From: an uncultured Allomuricauda sp.
Lineage (GTDB): Bacteria; Bacteroidota; Bacteroidia; Flavobacteriales; Flavobacteriaceae
Reading direction: 5' to 3'
NCBI GenBank assembly: GCA_937899065.1
Contig: CALBPG010000256.1
Span: forward strand, 1 to 59,139
DNA: 59,139 nt
Part shown: positions 51,414 through 59,139 of the stretch, piece by piece
Numbering within the stretch: position 1 is the stretch's first letter
Layout of the letters: every line of letters starts with the position of its first letter
Made by a program: the position numbers and the translations under genes
Notes under the pieces: generated by a model
Told to the model about the DNA's origin: nothing
What the model saw: only the letters and a program-made list of their open reading frames with translations
Database searches by the model: none

Positions 51414-52271
51414 GTTTCGTACGGGTTGATTTGTTATTAAATCAATGTAGAGGTTGATTTTCTTTTTCATGTCCCTTCGATGCGAGATGAAATCCAAAAA
51501 TCCATGTTCTTTTACAAATTCAGATGTTTGGAAGCCTTCTGGAAGGTCTTTTCCTGTAGTATCCTTTACTACACGAGGTCCTGCAAATCCAATAAGTGCC
51601 CCAGGTTCAGAAATGTTGATGTCTCCTAGCATGGCGTAAGAAGCCGTTGTTCCTCCCGTGGTTGGGTCAGTACACAACGAGATATAGGGAATTTTGGCTT
51701 CAGCCAATTGTGCCAATTTTGCAGAAGTCTTTGCCAACTGCATTAAGGACAAGGCTGCTTCCATCATTCGTGCACCTCCCGATTTTGAAATCATCAAAAA
51801 AGGTACTTTTCTTCTTTTCGCTACATCAATGGCGCGCGCGATTTTTTCACCTACTACGCTTCCCATGGAACCTCCAATAAAAGAGAAATCCATACAAGCG
51901 ATGACCAAATCCTTCCCCATGGATTTTCCAATGGCAGTACGCACGGCATCTTTCAAGCCCGTTTTTTGTTGGGCCGCCTTTAAACGCTCAGAGTATTTTT
52001 TGGTATCGACAAAGCGAAGGGGGTCTTTTGAAGATAATTTATCATCTAATTCTTTGAACTTATTGTCGTCGAATAGAATTTCAAAATATTCCTTACTTCC
52101 AATGCGAACGTGATAATCGTCCTCTGGACTTACATAAAAGTTTTTGGCGAGTTCTTCGGACTCAACTATTTTTCCGGTGGGTGATTTGTACCATAAACCC
52201 TTCGGTGTGTCTTTCTTTTCTTCGGTGGCAGTTTGAATGCCCTTTTCCTTTCTTTTAAACCAAGATGACAT
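51411..52271 (-). CDS. accD: Acetyl-CoA carboxylase carboxyltransferase subunit beta
   Basis: Transfers the carboxyl group to acetyl-CoA, the first step of fatty-acid synthesis, together with AccA. 286 residues with the crotonase-like core: [21 protein letters not shown] (about 128-148), [33 protein letters not shown] and GFAGPRV. The N-terminal zinc ribbon has lost its four cysteines: YKSPTG and VSPEDD give Ser30, Gly33, Ser48 and Asp51. The same loss is usual in flavobacteria, so the gene should be functional. It follows fbaA by 20 bases and is probably in one operon with it. Confidence 0.95.
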   Translation of the reverse strand: MSSWFKRKEKGIQTATEEKKDTPKGLWYKSPTGKIVESEELAKNFYVSPEDDYHVRIGSKEYFEILFDDNKFKELDDKLSSKDPLRFVDTKKYSERLKAAQQKTGLKDAVRTAIGKSMGKDLVIACMDFSFIGGSMGSVVGEKIARAIDVAKRRKVPFLMISKSGGARMMEAALSLMQLAKTSAKLAQLAEAKIPYISLCTDPTTGGTTASYAMLGDINISEPGALIGFAGPRVVKDTTGKDLPEGFQTSEFVKEHGFLDFISHRRDMKKKINLYIDLITNQPVRN

Positions 52272-52291
52272 ATGGGGGTTCTTTTGGGTTA

Positions 52292-53359
52292 TTAAAGGGT
52301 ATTTACGTTGTTCAAATCTTCAAACGCTTTCTTCAAACGGTCCACGAAAGATTTTTCTCCTTCACGTAACCATACACGAGGGTCATAGAATTTTTTGTTG
52401 GGTTGATCTGCCCCATCAGGATTACCAATTTGAGCTTGCAAGTACCCTGATTTGCCTTGAACATAATCGCGAACTCCTGAAAGGAAAGCATATTGCAAAT
52501 CGGTATCGATATTCATTTTGATAACGCCATACCCAATCGCTTCCCTAATTTCTTCAAGCGTAGAACCAGAGCCACCGTGGAATACGAAATCAATATGGTT
52601 GTGTTCTACACCATATTTATTGGCCACGAATTCTTGAGAATTTTTCAAGATTTTTGGGGTGAGCTTAACATTTCCTGGTTTGTAAACCCCGTGAACATTT
52701 CCAAAAGCTGCTGCTACAGTAAACTTTGGACTCACTTTGGATAGCTCTTCGTATGCGTAAGCTACTTCTTCGGGCTGGGTGTATAGTTTGGAATCATCTA
52801 TATCGGTATTGTCCACACCATCTTCTTCACCACCAGTCACCCCTAGTTCAATTTCCAAGGTCATGCCCATTTTGGACATGCGCTCTAGATACCTCTTGCA
52901 GATTTCAATATTTTCTTCAATCGGCTCTTCCGAAAGGTCAATCATGTGTGAACTGAACAAAGACTTGCCAGTAGCTTTGAAATGGGCTTCGTTAGCATCC
53001 AGCATTCCGTCCATCCATGGCAATAGCTTTTTAGCACAGTGGTCGGTATGTAAAATAACGGTTGCACCATAGGCTTCCGCCAACTGGTGTACGTGATGTG
53101 CTCCAGAAACTGCTCCAATAACCGCACTGCGTTGGTTTTCATTGGAAAGGCCTTTACCGGCGTTGAATTGGGCACCACCATTCGAAAATTGAACGATAAC
53201 GGGAGCATTCAAGGACGCAGCCGTTTCCATGACAGCATTCATGGAGTTGGTACCAATTACGTTTACCGCGGGTAAGGCGTAGCTGTTTGCTTTGGCATGA
53301 TTGAATATAGCTTGTACTTCGTCTCCAGTAGCGACACCGGGCTTGATGGTATGGGACAT
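52292..53359 (-). CDS. fbaA: Class II fructose-1,6-bisphosphate aldolase
   Basis: Zinc-dependent glycolytic and gluconeogenic aldolase. 355 residues with HTDHCAKK (zinc-binding His and catalytic Asp, about 108-115), [13 protein letters not shown] (about 225-237), [11 protein letters not shown] (about 264-274) and [11 protein letters not shown] (about 285-295), all of the class IIA (FbaA) type. Length agrees with E. coli FbaA. First gene of an fbaA-accD pair. Confidence 0.97.
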   Translation of the reverse strand: MSHTIKPGVATGDEVQAIFNHAKANSYALPAVNVIGTNSMNAVMETAASLNAPVIVQFSNGGAQFNAGKGLSNENQRSAVIGAVSGAHHVHQLAEAYGATVILHTDHCAKKLLPWMDGMLDANEAHFKATGKSLFSSHMIDLSEEPIEENIEICKRYLERMSKMGMTLEIELGVTGGEEDGVDNTDIDDSKLYTQPEEVAYAYEELSKVSPKFTVAAAFGNVHGVYKPGNVKLTPKILKNSQEFVANKYGVEHNHIDFVFHGGSGSTLEEIREAIGYGVIKMNIDTDLQYAFLSGVRDYVQGKSGYLQAQIGNPDGADQPNKKFYDPRVWLREGEKSFVDRLKKAFEDLNNVNTL

Positions 53360-53390
53360 GATTTAGTTAGTTACGGATTTAATTAAGCCA

Positions 53391-53398
53391 CAAAAGTA
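53391..53398 (-). promoter_or_regulatory. -7 box of the fbaA promoter
   Basis: The minus strand reads TACTTTTG, exact TAnnTTTG, ending 31 bases before the fbaA ATG. Confidence 0.55.
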
Positions 53399-53412
53399 AT
53401 AAATAATTTACT

Positions 53413-55986
53413 CTAGAATGGATAATTGATACCGACGTTAAAGACGGCATTTCTGAAGTTGTAGTCACGAAACCAACGCTTTGAAGCTTCTTCGGCTGGG
53501 TTATAGGTCTTGAAGCCTAAATCCAAACGAAAAACGAAATAACTGAAGTCGTACCGGAGGCCCATTCCGGTGCCTAAGGCTAAATCTTGTAAGGACTCAA
53601 ATCCAGAAAAAATTGCATCGGGATTGTCTTCATCATCAAAAACATTCCAAATGTTCCCTGCATCGGCAAACAAAGCTCCTTTCACATCTCCAGCAATAGG
53701 AAAGCGGTATTCAAAATTGAAGGCCATCTTTAGATTGGCCTCGTTGAAGTCATTCACGTTGCTGGTGCTTCCCGGACCAAGTTCGTAGGCATTCCAAGCT
53801 CTGTTATCGTTGGAGCCTCCTGCAAAGTAACTACGAACAAAGGGTATGTTCGTTGAATTGCCGTAAGGTATTGCCATGCCAACAAAACTTCGAAAAGCAA
53901 GAACCTTTGACCCGCCAACAGGCCAGTGTTTGATAAAATCAATCTCGGGTTTGATGTACTGCGAAAAAGGAACACTAAAAACCAACAGCTGGCCATCAGG
54001 ATTTTCATTATACGGGACAATTCCTGACATAAGGGAAAGGATGTTCCCAGCACTTTCAAGTTTCAAACGCAATTGGTAAAAGTTGTTGTCACTTATATCT
54101 GTTTTGTTGGTTTTGGTAAAGGTGTAACTACTCGCAAAAATCAGGTTGTTCTCGGTTAACCTTTCTTGACGTTCTTCAATACTGCGTACCTGATTTAGTG
54201 TTTCTTCATCCGTATTGAATCCATCTGCCAAAACTGCATCAATAAACCCATTAGTACCGCTGGGAATCAACAAATCCAATTCCGTATCAGCATCTAAACT
54301 GGGAAACTCTGTTTCATCATAAAATGTCGCAAAATCAGGATTGTCCTCAAAACTATCGGCAATGGCATCCAAACGCGCATAAGTATTTCCGTATACATTG
54401 AAGAAGTTCTCGGTATTCACATTGCGTACGAACTCCACATTCAATAGTTCAATATTGTGCTTGACCAAAAGCGTAGGAGACCAGTTGTACGAAAGAATGG
54501 AATTGAAGGTTTGTTTGTCCAGACCAATGTTTCGTTGAAAGTTGGTACCCACCAAAAACCGACTTTGAGGCAACATATAGTACGGAATGATACTTTTCGT
54601 GTCCAGGGGAAACCAAATTCTGGGAAAAGTGATATTGATATCCCCACCAATTTCAGATGTAAAAGTCTCATCAGTTATTGGGGAATCACTCAACAAACCA
54701 ATGGAGCCCCTAGCGGAAAGATTCAAGGTTTCCGCACCTCCAAAAACGTTTCGGGTAATTACTGAAGCACTCAAAGCAGTTCCCAAACGCTGAAAGTTGG
54801 AGTGGGTAACATCAAAATTCAAATTCAGCGAAAACTTGGGCCTTGGAGCGAGATAGATGTTCGTGGTTAAGGTATGCCCAGTGGTATCGGCCACGAAATC
54901 GATATTCGGATACTTAAACGTATTCAGGTTGGTAAACTGCCTATAGGTTCGGATTCGGTCCAAGTCCCGATACACACTGTCCTTTTCAAAAAACACCGCA
55001 TCGGCAAGCGCCTTTGGGCGATATTTTAGTTCGTTGTAATAATATATAATGTAATTGTCGAACTCAATGGATTGAAGGGAGTGGTTGGTTCCGCTGATGT
55101 CGTAATCGCTGTAAATGTTTATTTTTTTGAAACGGTGTACATAATATTCATTGGTCAAGGTGTCTGTTTCGGTAGTAGTCACCGGTTTGTCAATGTTCAG
55201 TTGAACATTCAGGCCTTTGTCTTCAGAAGCGCGTACCGTATCCTGTTCAATGGTATAGTTAATCGAACTTTCCTGAAAATTATAGACGCCATTATTACGG
55301 AATAGCGAGGTAAGTCTTTCTCTTTCGGTATTGAAATCTTCCAAATCAAAAATCTCGCCTTGCTTTACAAAAGTTTCAGCACGGTATTTTTGGTACATCG
55401 AATCCAGTTGAGAAGAGGTGATGTCGGTAGCGACACTATCTATGGAATAGGGTTGGCCCAAATCGAGATTGTAGTTGAGTTCTGCGCGTTTTTTTCGCTT
55501 GCTGGGCACAATCACATATTGTCCTTTGCTGTTGAAGTACCCTTTGGTGTTATAATATGCCTTTAAGCGATCAATGGACTTTTGTGCCAATGTGGTATCG
55601 ATAACGGCAGGAGGTTCTCCTATTCTTTTCAAGAAGTCGTTGGCGCCCTTAACAACGAAAGATTCCCGTAGTCGATTCACCTGTTTTTTGGAAAGCATCC
55701 GGTTAAGCCGTTCCTCACGTTTCTCCTTGCGATGCAACCAGTCAAGAAACAACGAATCAGAGTCTTCCTTGGCCATGTTGTAGAGGTTTAATCGCAACGG
55801 ATAGCCAAGCACGTGACTGTTGGGCTTTTGTGCCAGAAGGCCTTTCAGGTCTTCTCCTGAGACTTTTTCGCCATCGGCATAAATGGTGTTTTTGGTAAGT
55901 AAAAGTTCGTCGTCGCCGACCTTTTTTAAGGTGTTGCAAGCGGTAACCAACAACATGAGCAACAATAACCTTATTTTTGCGCCCAT
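53413..55986 (-). CDS. tamL: BamA/TamA family outer-membrane lipoprotein (TamL)
   Basis: 857 residues. Lipoprotein signal with lipobox VTAC (from MGAKIRLLLLMLLVTAC), POTRA-like repeats (about 25-330) and a C-terminal 16-strand Omp85 barrel ending in FNVGINYPF. The barrel has an FRSFVGMAIPYG segment and a GGSNDNRAWNAYELGPG loop, the lid-lock region with conserved RG/RA-like turn. TamL is the lipidated TamA of Bacteroidota, working with TamB in envelope assembly. An in-frame ATG at 56013 would add nine residues; I prefer 55986. It is divergent from trmH, as in other flavobacteria. Confidence 0.9.
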   Translation of the reverse strand: MGAKIRLLLLMLLVTACNTLKKVGDDELLLTKNTIYADGEKVSGEDLKGLLAQKPNSHVLGYPLRLNLYNMAKEDSDSLFLDWLHRKEKREERLNRMLSKKQVNRLRESFVVKGANDFLKRIGEPPAVIDTTLAQKSIDRLKAYYNTKGYFNSKGQYVIVPSKRKKRAELNYNLDLGQPYSIDSVATDITSSQLDSMYQKYRAETFVKQGEIFDLEDFNTERERLTSLFRNNGVYNFQESSINYTIEQDTVRASEDKGLNVQLNIDKPVTTTETDTLTNEYYVHRFKKINIYSDYDISGTNHSLQSIEFDNYIIYYYNELKYRPKALADAVFFEKDSVYRDLDRIRTYRQFTNLNTFKYPNIDFVADTTGHTLTTNIYLAPRPKFSLNLNFDVTHSNFQRLGTALSASVITRNVFGGAETLNLSARGSIGLLSDSPITDETFTSEIGGDINITFPRIWFPLDTKSIIPYYMLPQSRFLVGTNFQRNIGLDKQTFNSILSYNWSPTLLVKHNIELLNVEFVRNVNTENFFNVYGNTYARLDAIADSFEDNPDFATFYDETEFPSLDADTELDLLIPSGTNGFIDAVLADGFNTDEETLNQVRSIEERQERLTENNLIFASSYTFTKTNKTDISDNNFYQLRLKLESAGNILSLMSGIVPYNENPDGQLLVFSVPFSQYIKPEIDFIKHWPVGGSKVLAFRSFVGMAIPYGNSTNIPFVRSYFAGGSNDNRAWNAYELGPGSTSNVNDFNEANLKMAFNFEYRFPIAGDVKGALFADAGNIWNVFDDEDNPDAIFSGFESLQDLALGTGMGLRYDFSYFVFRLDLGFKTYNPAEEASKRWFRDYNFRNAVFNVGINYPF

Positions 55987-56019
55987 GCGCCATTCACGCC
56001 AAAAAAGCCCCATAGCAGG

Positions 56020-56027
56020 TAAAATTA
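56020..56027 (-). promoter_or_regulatory. Probable -7 box of tamL
   Basis: The minus strand reads TAATTTTA, one base from TAnnTTTG. Transcription would begin close to the upstream ATG at 56013, leaving a leader of about 25 bases before the preferred ATG at 55986. Confidence 0.4.
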
Positions 56028-56036
56028 AGGATTTAG

Positions 56037-56759
56037 ATGGTTACCAAAAATCAAATTAAGACGGTTAAAAGTCTACAGCAAAAAAAGTACCGAAATCAAC
56101 TTGGGCTTTTTGTGGTGGAAGGCCGTAAGGTAACGGAAGAACTATTGCAATCCCATTTTGTTTTGGAATATCTTTTTGCAACAGATGCTAAAATGGGTGA
56201 ATCCTTGCATCCCGATTATGTGGAAGTTGGACAAAACCAAATGAAACAAATGAGCGGGCTGACCTCCTCCAGTGGTGTGTTAGCCGTTTTTAAACTTCCA
56301 GAAAGGACAGCTTTGAACTTTTCGGATTGGATTCTTGCGCTAGATGCCGTTAGAGATCCTGGAAATCTGGGGACCATCATCCGCATTTGTGATTGGTTCA
56401 ATATTCCGCAGATTGTTGCCTCGGAGGATACGGTGGATTGTTACAATCCCAAAGTATTGCAAGCAAGCATGGGTTCTATCGCCAGAGTAAATATCGTTTA
56501 TAGGGATTTGAAAGGATTTTTGCAGGATTCCAAAACGCCGGTTTACGGCACATACATGGAAGGCGAGAATGTTTTCCAACATAACTTTCCAGACCAAGGT
56601 GTGATTGTGATGGGTAATGAGGCCAATGGTATTTCTGAAGGCATTGGAAACCTGTGCGGTACAAAGCTGAGCATTCCGCAATATGGAGAACATACCACCG
56701 AAAGTCTAAATGTTGCGGTTGCTACGGCGATTACTTTAGGTGCCTTACGCGGAAGTTAA
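56037..56759 (+). CDS. TrmH family (SpoU) RNA 2'-O-ribose methyltransferase
   Basis: 240 residues: an N-terminal substrate-binding domain (KNQIKTVKSLQQKKYRNQLGLFVVEGRKVTEEL, about 4-36) and the SPOUT knot with motif 1 DAVRDPGNLGTIIR (about 103-116), motif 2 IVMGNEANGIS (about 191-201) and motif 3 IPQYGEHTTESLNVAVATAI (about 213-232). It resembles RlmB-type rRNA methyltransferases, but the exact target nucleotide cannot be told. Divergent from tamL; converges with porT, ending next to its stop codon. Confidence 0.93.
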   Translation: MVTKNQIKTVKSLQQKKYRNQLGLFVVEGRKVTEELLQSHFVLEYLFATDAKMGESLHPDYVEVGQNQMKQMSGLTSSSGVLAVFKLPERTALNFSDWILALDAVRDPGNLGTIIRICDWFNIPQIVASEDTVDCYNPKVLQASMGSIARVNIVYRDLKGFLQDSKTPVYGTYMEGENVFQHNFPDQGVIVMGNEANGISEGIGNLCGTKLSIPQYGEHTTESLNVAVATAITLGALRGS

Positions 56760-57455
56760 TTATTCAAATACAAGGTTGATGAAAATGCCTCTGGTACGCA
56801 TACCGTTGATGTTTCCCGTCCATGGACTGTTCGGGTCGTCATCGGGCACCAACTCATCCGTCAATGCAAATACCCCGCGAATAGAGGGCGAGAATTTGAA
56901 GTATTCGGTGTAGAAATCACTCCCAAAACCCAATTCGTAGCCAGTCACGTTTTTCTTCATTCGAAATTCACCGCTGCTATTATCGTCTAGACTATCTTCT
57001 TTGGCCCCAAGATTCAAGGAAGCATAAACTCCCCCTATTACATACGGTTTCCAGTTTCGAAAACGTTTGGTACTTACCTTAAGTAATAAAGGAAATCGAA
57101 TATAGGTCGAGCGCACTTCACGAATCGCGTCTTGCTCGCTAGTAAAGCCCGGGAAACCCAAAATTCTTTGGGAATACAGCAAACCGGGTTCGAATCGCGC
57201 ATCTAAAAACTCATTTATGCGAAGCTCGCCGATAAGTCCCACATTAAACCCGAAGCTGGTATCAACTAAAATATCTTGGCCTAAATCATTTTCGTACTCA
57301 AATTGAAAATCATAACTGTTAAAACCTAGAAAATACCCCCAATTGAGGAGTCTTTTGTCTTCAGTTTGCAAGTTGAGTACCGGGTCATCGCCAAATTGCG
57401 CATGGGCCGAAAGGCTAGCCAGTAGGCATAGTAAAGCGATTTGGATGTTTTTCAT
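56760..57455 (-). CDS. porT: Type IX secretion/gliding protein PorT (outer-membrane beta-barrel)
   Basis: 231 residues with signal peptide (IQIALLCLLASLSAHAQ) and an eight-strand-type barrel of alternating residues (GYFLGFNSYDFQFEY, FGFNVGLIGELRINEFLDARFEPGLLYSQR, TRGIFINLVFE). The N-terminal NLQTEDKRLLNWGYFLGFN and the location four bases after ubiE match PorT, a component needed for type IX secretion of adhesins and proteases. The assignment rests on these features and neighbourhood. It ends in Phe-Glu, unlike the usual terminal aromatic. Confidence 0.85.
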   Translation of the reverse strand: MKNIQIALLCLLASLSAHAQFGDDPVLNLQTEDKRLLNWGYFLGFNSYDFQFEYENDLGQDILVDTSFGFNVGLIGELRINEFLDARFEPGLLYSQRILGFPGFTSEQDAIREVRSTYIRFPLLLKVSTKRFRNWKPYVIGGVYASLNLGAKEDSLDDNSSGEFRMKKNVTGYELGFGSDFYTEYFKFSPSIRGVFALTDELVPDDDPNSPWTGNINGMRTRGIFINLVFE

Positions 57456-57459
57456 TCAA

Positions 57460-58188
57460 TTATTTTGTAGCGACGTAAATAGATGCTACCCCAAACGTTT
57501 GAGGCTTGTTCTCTATTCCTATAAACCCCGTTTTGCTTAAAATATTGTTGAATGCTTGTCCATATGGGAAAACTGATGCGGATTCGCTCAAATAGCGATA
57601 GGCGGAACGGTCTTTTGAGAAAATCTTCCCAATGGCAGGTAAAATATACTTCGTGTAGAAAAAATACCCTTGTTTAAATGGTGTTCGGGTAGGTACTGAG
57701 GTTTCCAAAATGACCAGGCTGCCCTCGGGCTTTAAAACGCGATGGATTTCTTTTAGCCCGATTTCCAAATTTTCGAAGTTCCTGACCCCAAAAGCTACTG
57801 TCACCGCGTCGAAGCTATTATCTTCAAAATCTAGACTTTCACTGTCACCAACAACCATGGAGATGGTTTCATCCAGTTTTTTATCGGCAACTTTATGTTT
57901 GCCAACCTCAAGCATTCCGGGTGAAATGTCTAGTCCTACAATTTTGGTCGCTCCTGTTTTTGTCATGGCAATCGCCAAATCCCCAGTTCCGGTGGCAATG
58001 TCTAGGATACTTTCCGGTTTTTTAGCTTTAAGCAGTTGAACAACCCTCTTGCGCCATTTAATGTCAATACCAAAAGAAATTACGCGGTTAAGTCCGTCAT
58101 AATCCTTCGAAATGGTGTCGAACATTTGGGTGACTTGGGCCTTTTTGCCCAAATCTGAATCCTTATAGGGCTTCACCTTCTTTGACAT
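57460..58188 (-). CDS. ubiE: Demethylmenaquinone methyltransferase UbiE/MenG
   Basis: Methylates demethylmenaquinone to menaquinone with SAM. 242 residues, with [29 protein letters not shown] at the N-terminus (about 18-46), [15 protein letters not shown] (motif I, about 60-74), [39 protein letters not shown] (about 130-155) and [16 protein letters not shown] (the second signature). Bacteroidota use menaquinone, so MenG is the expected activity. porT follows after four bases. Confidence 0.95.
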   Translation of the reverse strand: MSKKVKPYKDSDLGKKAQVTQMFDTISKDYDGLNRVISFGIDIKWRKRVVQLLKAKKPESILDIATGTGDLAIAMTKTGATKIVGLDISPGMLEVGKHKVADKKLDETISMVVGDSESLDFEDNSFDAVTVAFGVRNFENLEIGLKEIHRVLKPEGSLVILETSVPTRTPFKQGYFFYTKYILPAIGKIFSKDRSAYRYLSESASVFPYGQAFNNILSKTGFIGIENKPQTFGVASIYVATK

Positions 58189-58204
58189 CGCAGCGTTTTG
58201 GCGG

Positions 58205-58212
58205 CAAATATA
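58205..58212 (-). promoter_or_regulatory. -7 box of the ubiE-porT promoter
   Basis: The minus strand reads TATATTTG, exact TAnnTTTG, ending 16 bases before the ubiE start, so the leader is only about 10 bases. Confidence 0.6.
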
Positions 58213-58249
58213 CGACTTAGCCCTAGGCTAGTACTATGAAATATTTATG

Positions 58250-58257
58250 TAATTTTG
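58250..58257 (+). promoter_or_regulatory. -7 box of the trkA promoter
   Basis: TAATTTTG, exact TAnnTTTG, 119 bases before the trkA ATG, leaving a long leader of over 100 bases in which I see no clear structure. Confidence 0.5.
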
Positions 58258-58376
58258 ACCCATTGAAGCAGATTTTGATGATTTATGTGTGACTGCCACT
58301 GTTGTAACCACTTCTTTTTGACAAGTGATAACCACTTCAAAACCAATACATTCTTTAATTTCTTTTATTCCAATCG

Positions 58377-59139
58377 ATGAAAATCATAATCGCTGGAGCA
58401 GGTGAGGTAGGCTTTCATTTGGCAAAGCTATTATCCTATGAGGCTCAAGAAATTACCTTGATAGATTCCGATAAGGAAAGTTTGGCCTATGCCGATAGCC
58501 ATTTGGACATAAAAGTGCTACGCGGAGATGCCACCTCCATCGAGGCTCTTAAAGAAGCTAAGGTAGACTCAGCTGATTTGGTAATCGGCGTTACCTCTTC
58601 AGAAACCACCAACCTTACCTTGTGTATGTTGGCGAAGCAGTTGGGATGTAAAAGAACCATTGCGAGGATATCCAATACGGAGTTTCTCGATAACCGCGAG
58701 CTAATTAAGTTTGGTGAGTTGGGTATTGACGAATTGATTTCTCCGGAAGAGTTAGCCGCTAACGAGATTCAGCTTCTCCTCAACCAATCCGCTTTTAATG
58801 ACACCTATGAGTTTGAGGATGGTTTATTGACGATGATAGGGGTTTTCTTGCCCAAATCAGCCCCTTTTGTTGGGAAGATGGTCAAGGAGGCCGCGAAGAT
58901 TTTCCCTGAATTGCATTTTATGCCCATTGCCCTGCAACGCATGGGGACCCAGTTTACCGTGATTCCTCGTGGCGATACCGTTTTTAAGGAGGGCGAACAA
59001 GTCTATTTTATCACTGCGGATGAGGGAGTTGATGAGTTGTACAAACTGACGGGTATGCAGAAGCGCGAAATTAAAAATGTGATGATTCATGGTGGGAGTA
59101 AGGTCGGTTTTAAAACCGCCCGCGACCTTTGCACCAAAA
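58377..59139 (+). CDS. trkA: Trk potassium uptake protein TrkA, 5' part
   Basis: The first 254 codons are in the window; the reading frame is open to the end. MKIIIAGAGEVGFHLAKLLS is a GAGEVG Rossmann loop (NAD binding), IDSDKESL follows, then VLRGDATS, and TSSETTNLTLCMLAKQLGCKRTIARI in the RCK N-domain. A first TrkA-C domain (about 145-225) has VGKMVKEAA and IPRGDTVFKEGEQVYFI, and a second RCK domain begins at about 233 (KNVMIHGGSKVG). TrkA gates the TrkH/TrkG potassium channel; trkH would be expected just downstream, outside the window. Confidence 0.93.
   Translation, partial: MKIIIAGAGEVGFHLAKLLSYEAQEITLIDSDKESLAYADSHLDIKVLRGDATSIEALKEAKVDSADLVIGVTSSETTNLTLCMLAKQLGCKRTIARISNTEFLDNRELIKFGELGIDELISPEELAANEIQLLLNQSAFNDTYEFEDGLLTMIGVFLPKSAPFVGKMVKEAAKIFPELHFMPIALQRMGTQFTVIPRGDTVFKEGEQVYFITADEGVDELYKLTGMQKREIKNVMIHGGSKVGFKTARDLCTK

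Noticed and set aside
1..59139. CRISPR arrays, prophage modules, restriction systems or toxin-antitoxin pairs
   Set aside because: No regularly spaced repeats longer than 20 bases and no phage, restriction or clear toxin-antitoxin proteins were seen.

Overview
The window is a 59-kb chromosomal piece of a member of the Bacteroidota, almost certainly a marine Flavobacteriaceae (Muricauda/Maribacter-like; genus not decidable from sequence alone). Grounds: gliding genes gldB-gldC, the type IX secretion gene porT, a TamL-type BamA/TamA lipoprotein, a primary sigma factor without region 1.1, DnaG and AccD without their zinc cysteines, TAnnTTTG-type -7 promoter boxes and almost no Shine-Dalgarno sequences. 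Layout: (1) 1-13 kb, mostly housekeeping: aroA 3' end, queA, rlmN, a polyprenyl synthase, an ECF sigma factor with a membrane partner and an outer-membrane protein, dnaG, a NarL-type regulator, nadE, gldB-gldC. (2) 13.4-14.8 kb: alpha/beta hydrolase followed by engB (ysxC), which carries an in-frame TAA. (3) 14.9-30.4 kb: a complete division/cell-wall operon, mraZ-rsmH-ftsL-ftsI-murE-mraY-murD-ftsW-murG-murC-ftsQ-ftsA-ftsZ, all on the plus strand, nearly all overlapping or a few bases apart, and preceded by phased GTGG repeats that look like the MraZ operator. (4) 30.4-36.5 kb: accessory zone with yqeY, a GIY-YIG nuclease gene wedged against tRNA-Arg(TCG), small unknown proteins, and a lipoprotein gene lying between a DUF1684 gene and a copy of that gene's 3' tail. 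(5) 36.8-42.5 kb: aqpZ, rpe-ypdA, a DJ-1/PfpI-like lipoprotein with a serine-hydrolase-like pseudoenzyme, and a four-helix membrane protein. (6) 43.0-51.4 kb: small lipoprotein/membrane pair, rpoD, then pnp and rpsO. pnp is separated from rpoD by a metalloprotease-like lipoprotein gene and a 218-bp duplicate of the pnp 3' end. (7) 51.4-59.1 kb: fbaA-accD, tamL, trmH-family methyltransferase, ubiE-porT and the 5' part of trkA.

The most unusual theme is recurrent: three loci have a single cargo gene lodged between a complete resident gene and a duplicated end of that gene. They are DUF1684 tail/lipoprotein, pnp tail/metalloprotease lipoprotein, and tRNA-Arg head/GIY-YIG nuclease. No integrase or transposase is visible at any of them. 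The layout is what a Campbell-type single crossover of a circle carrying [gene end + cargo] would leave, but that mechanism is inference. Other points to check are the nonsense codon in engB, a Glu at the phosphoacceptor position of the response regulator, loss of the catalytic SxxK in the serine-hydrolase homologue, and an Arg in the conserved GGSLGA loop of MurG.
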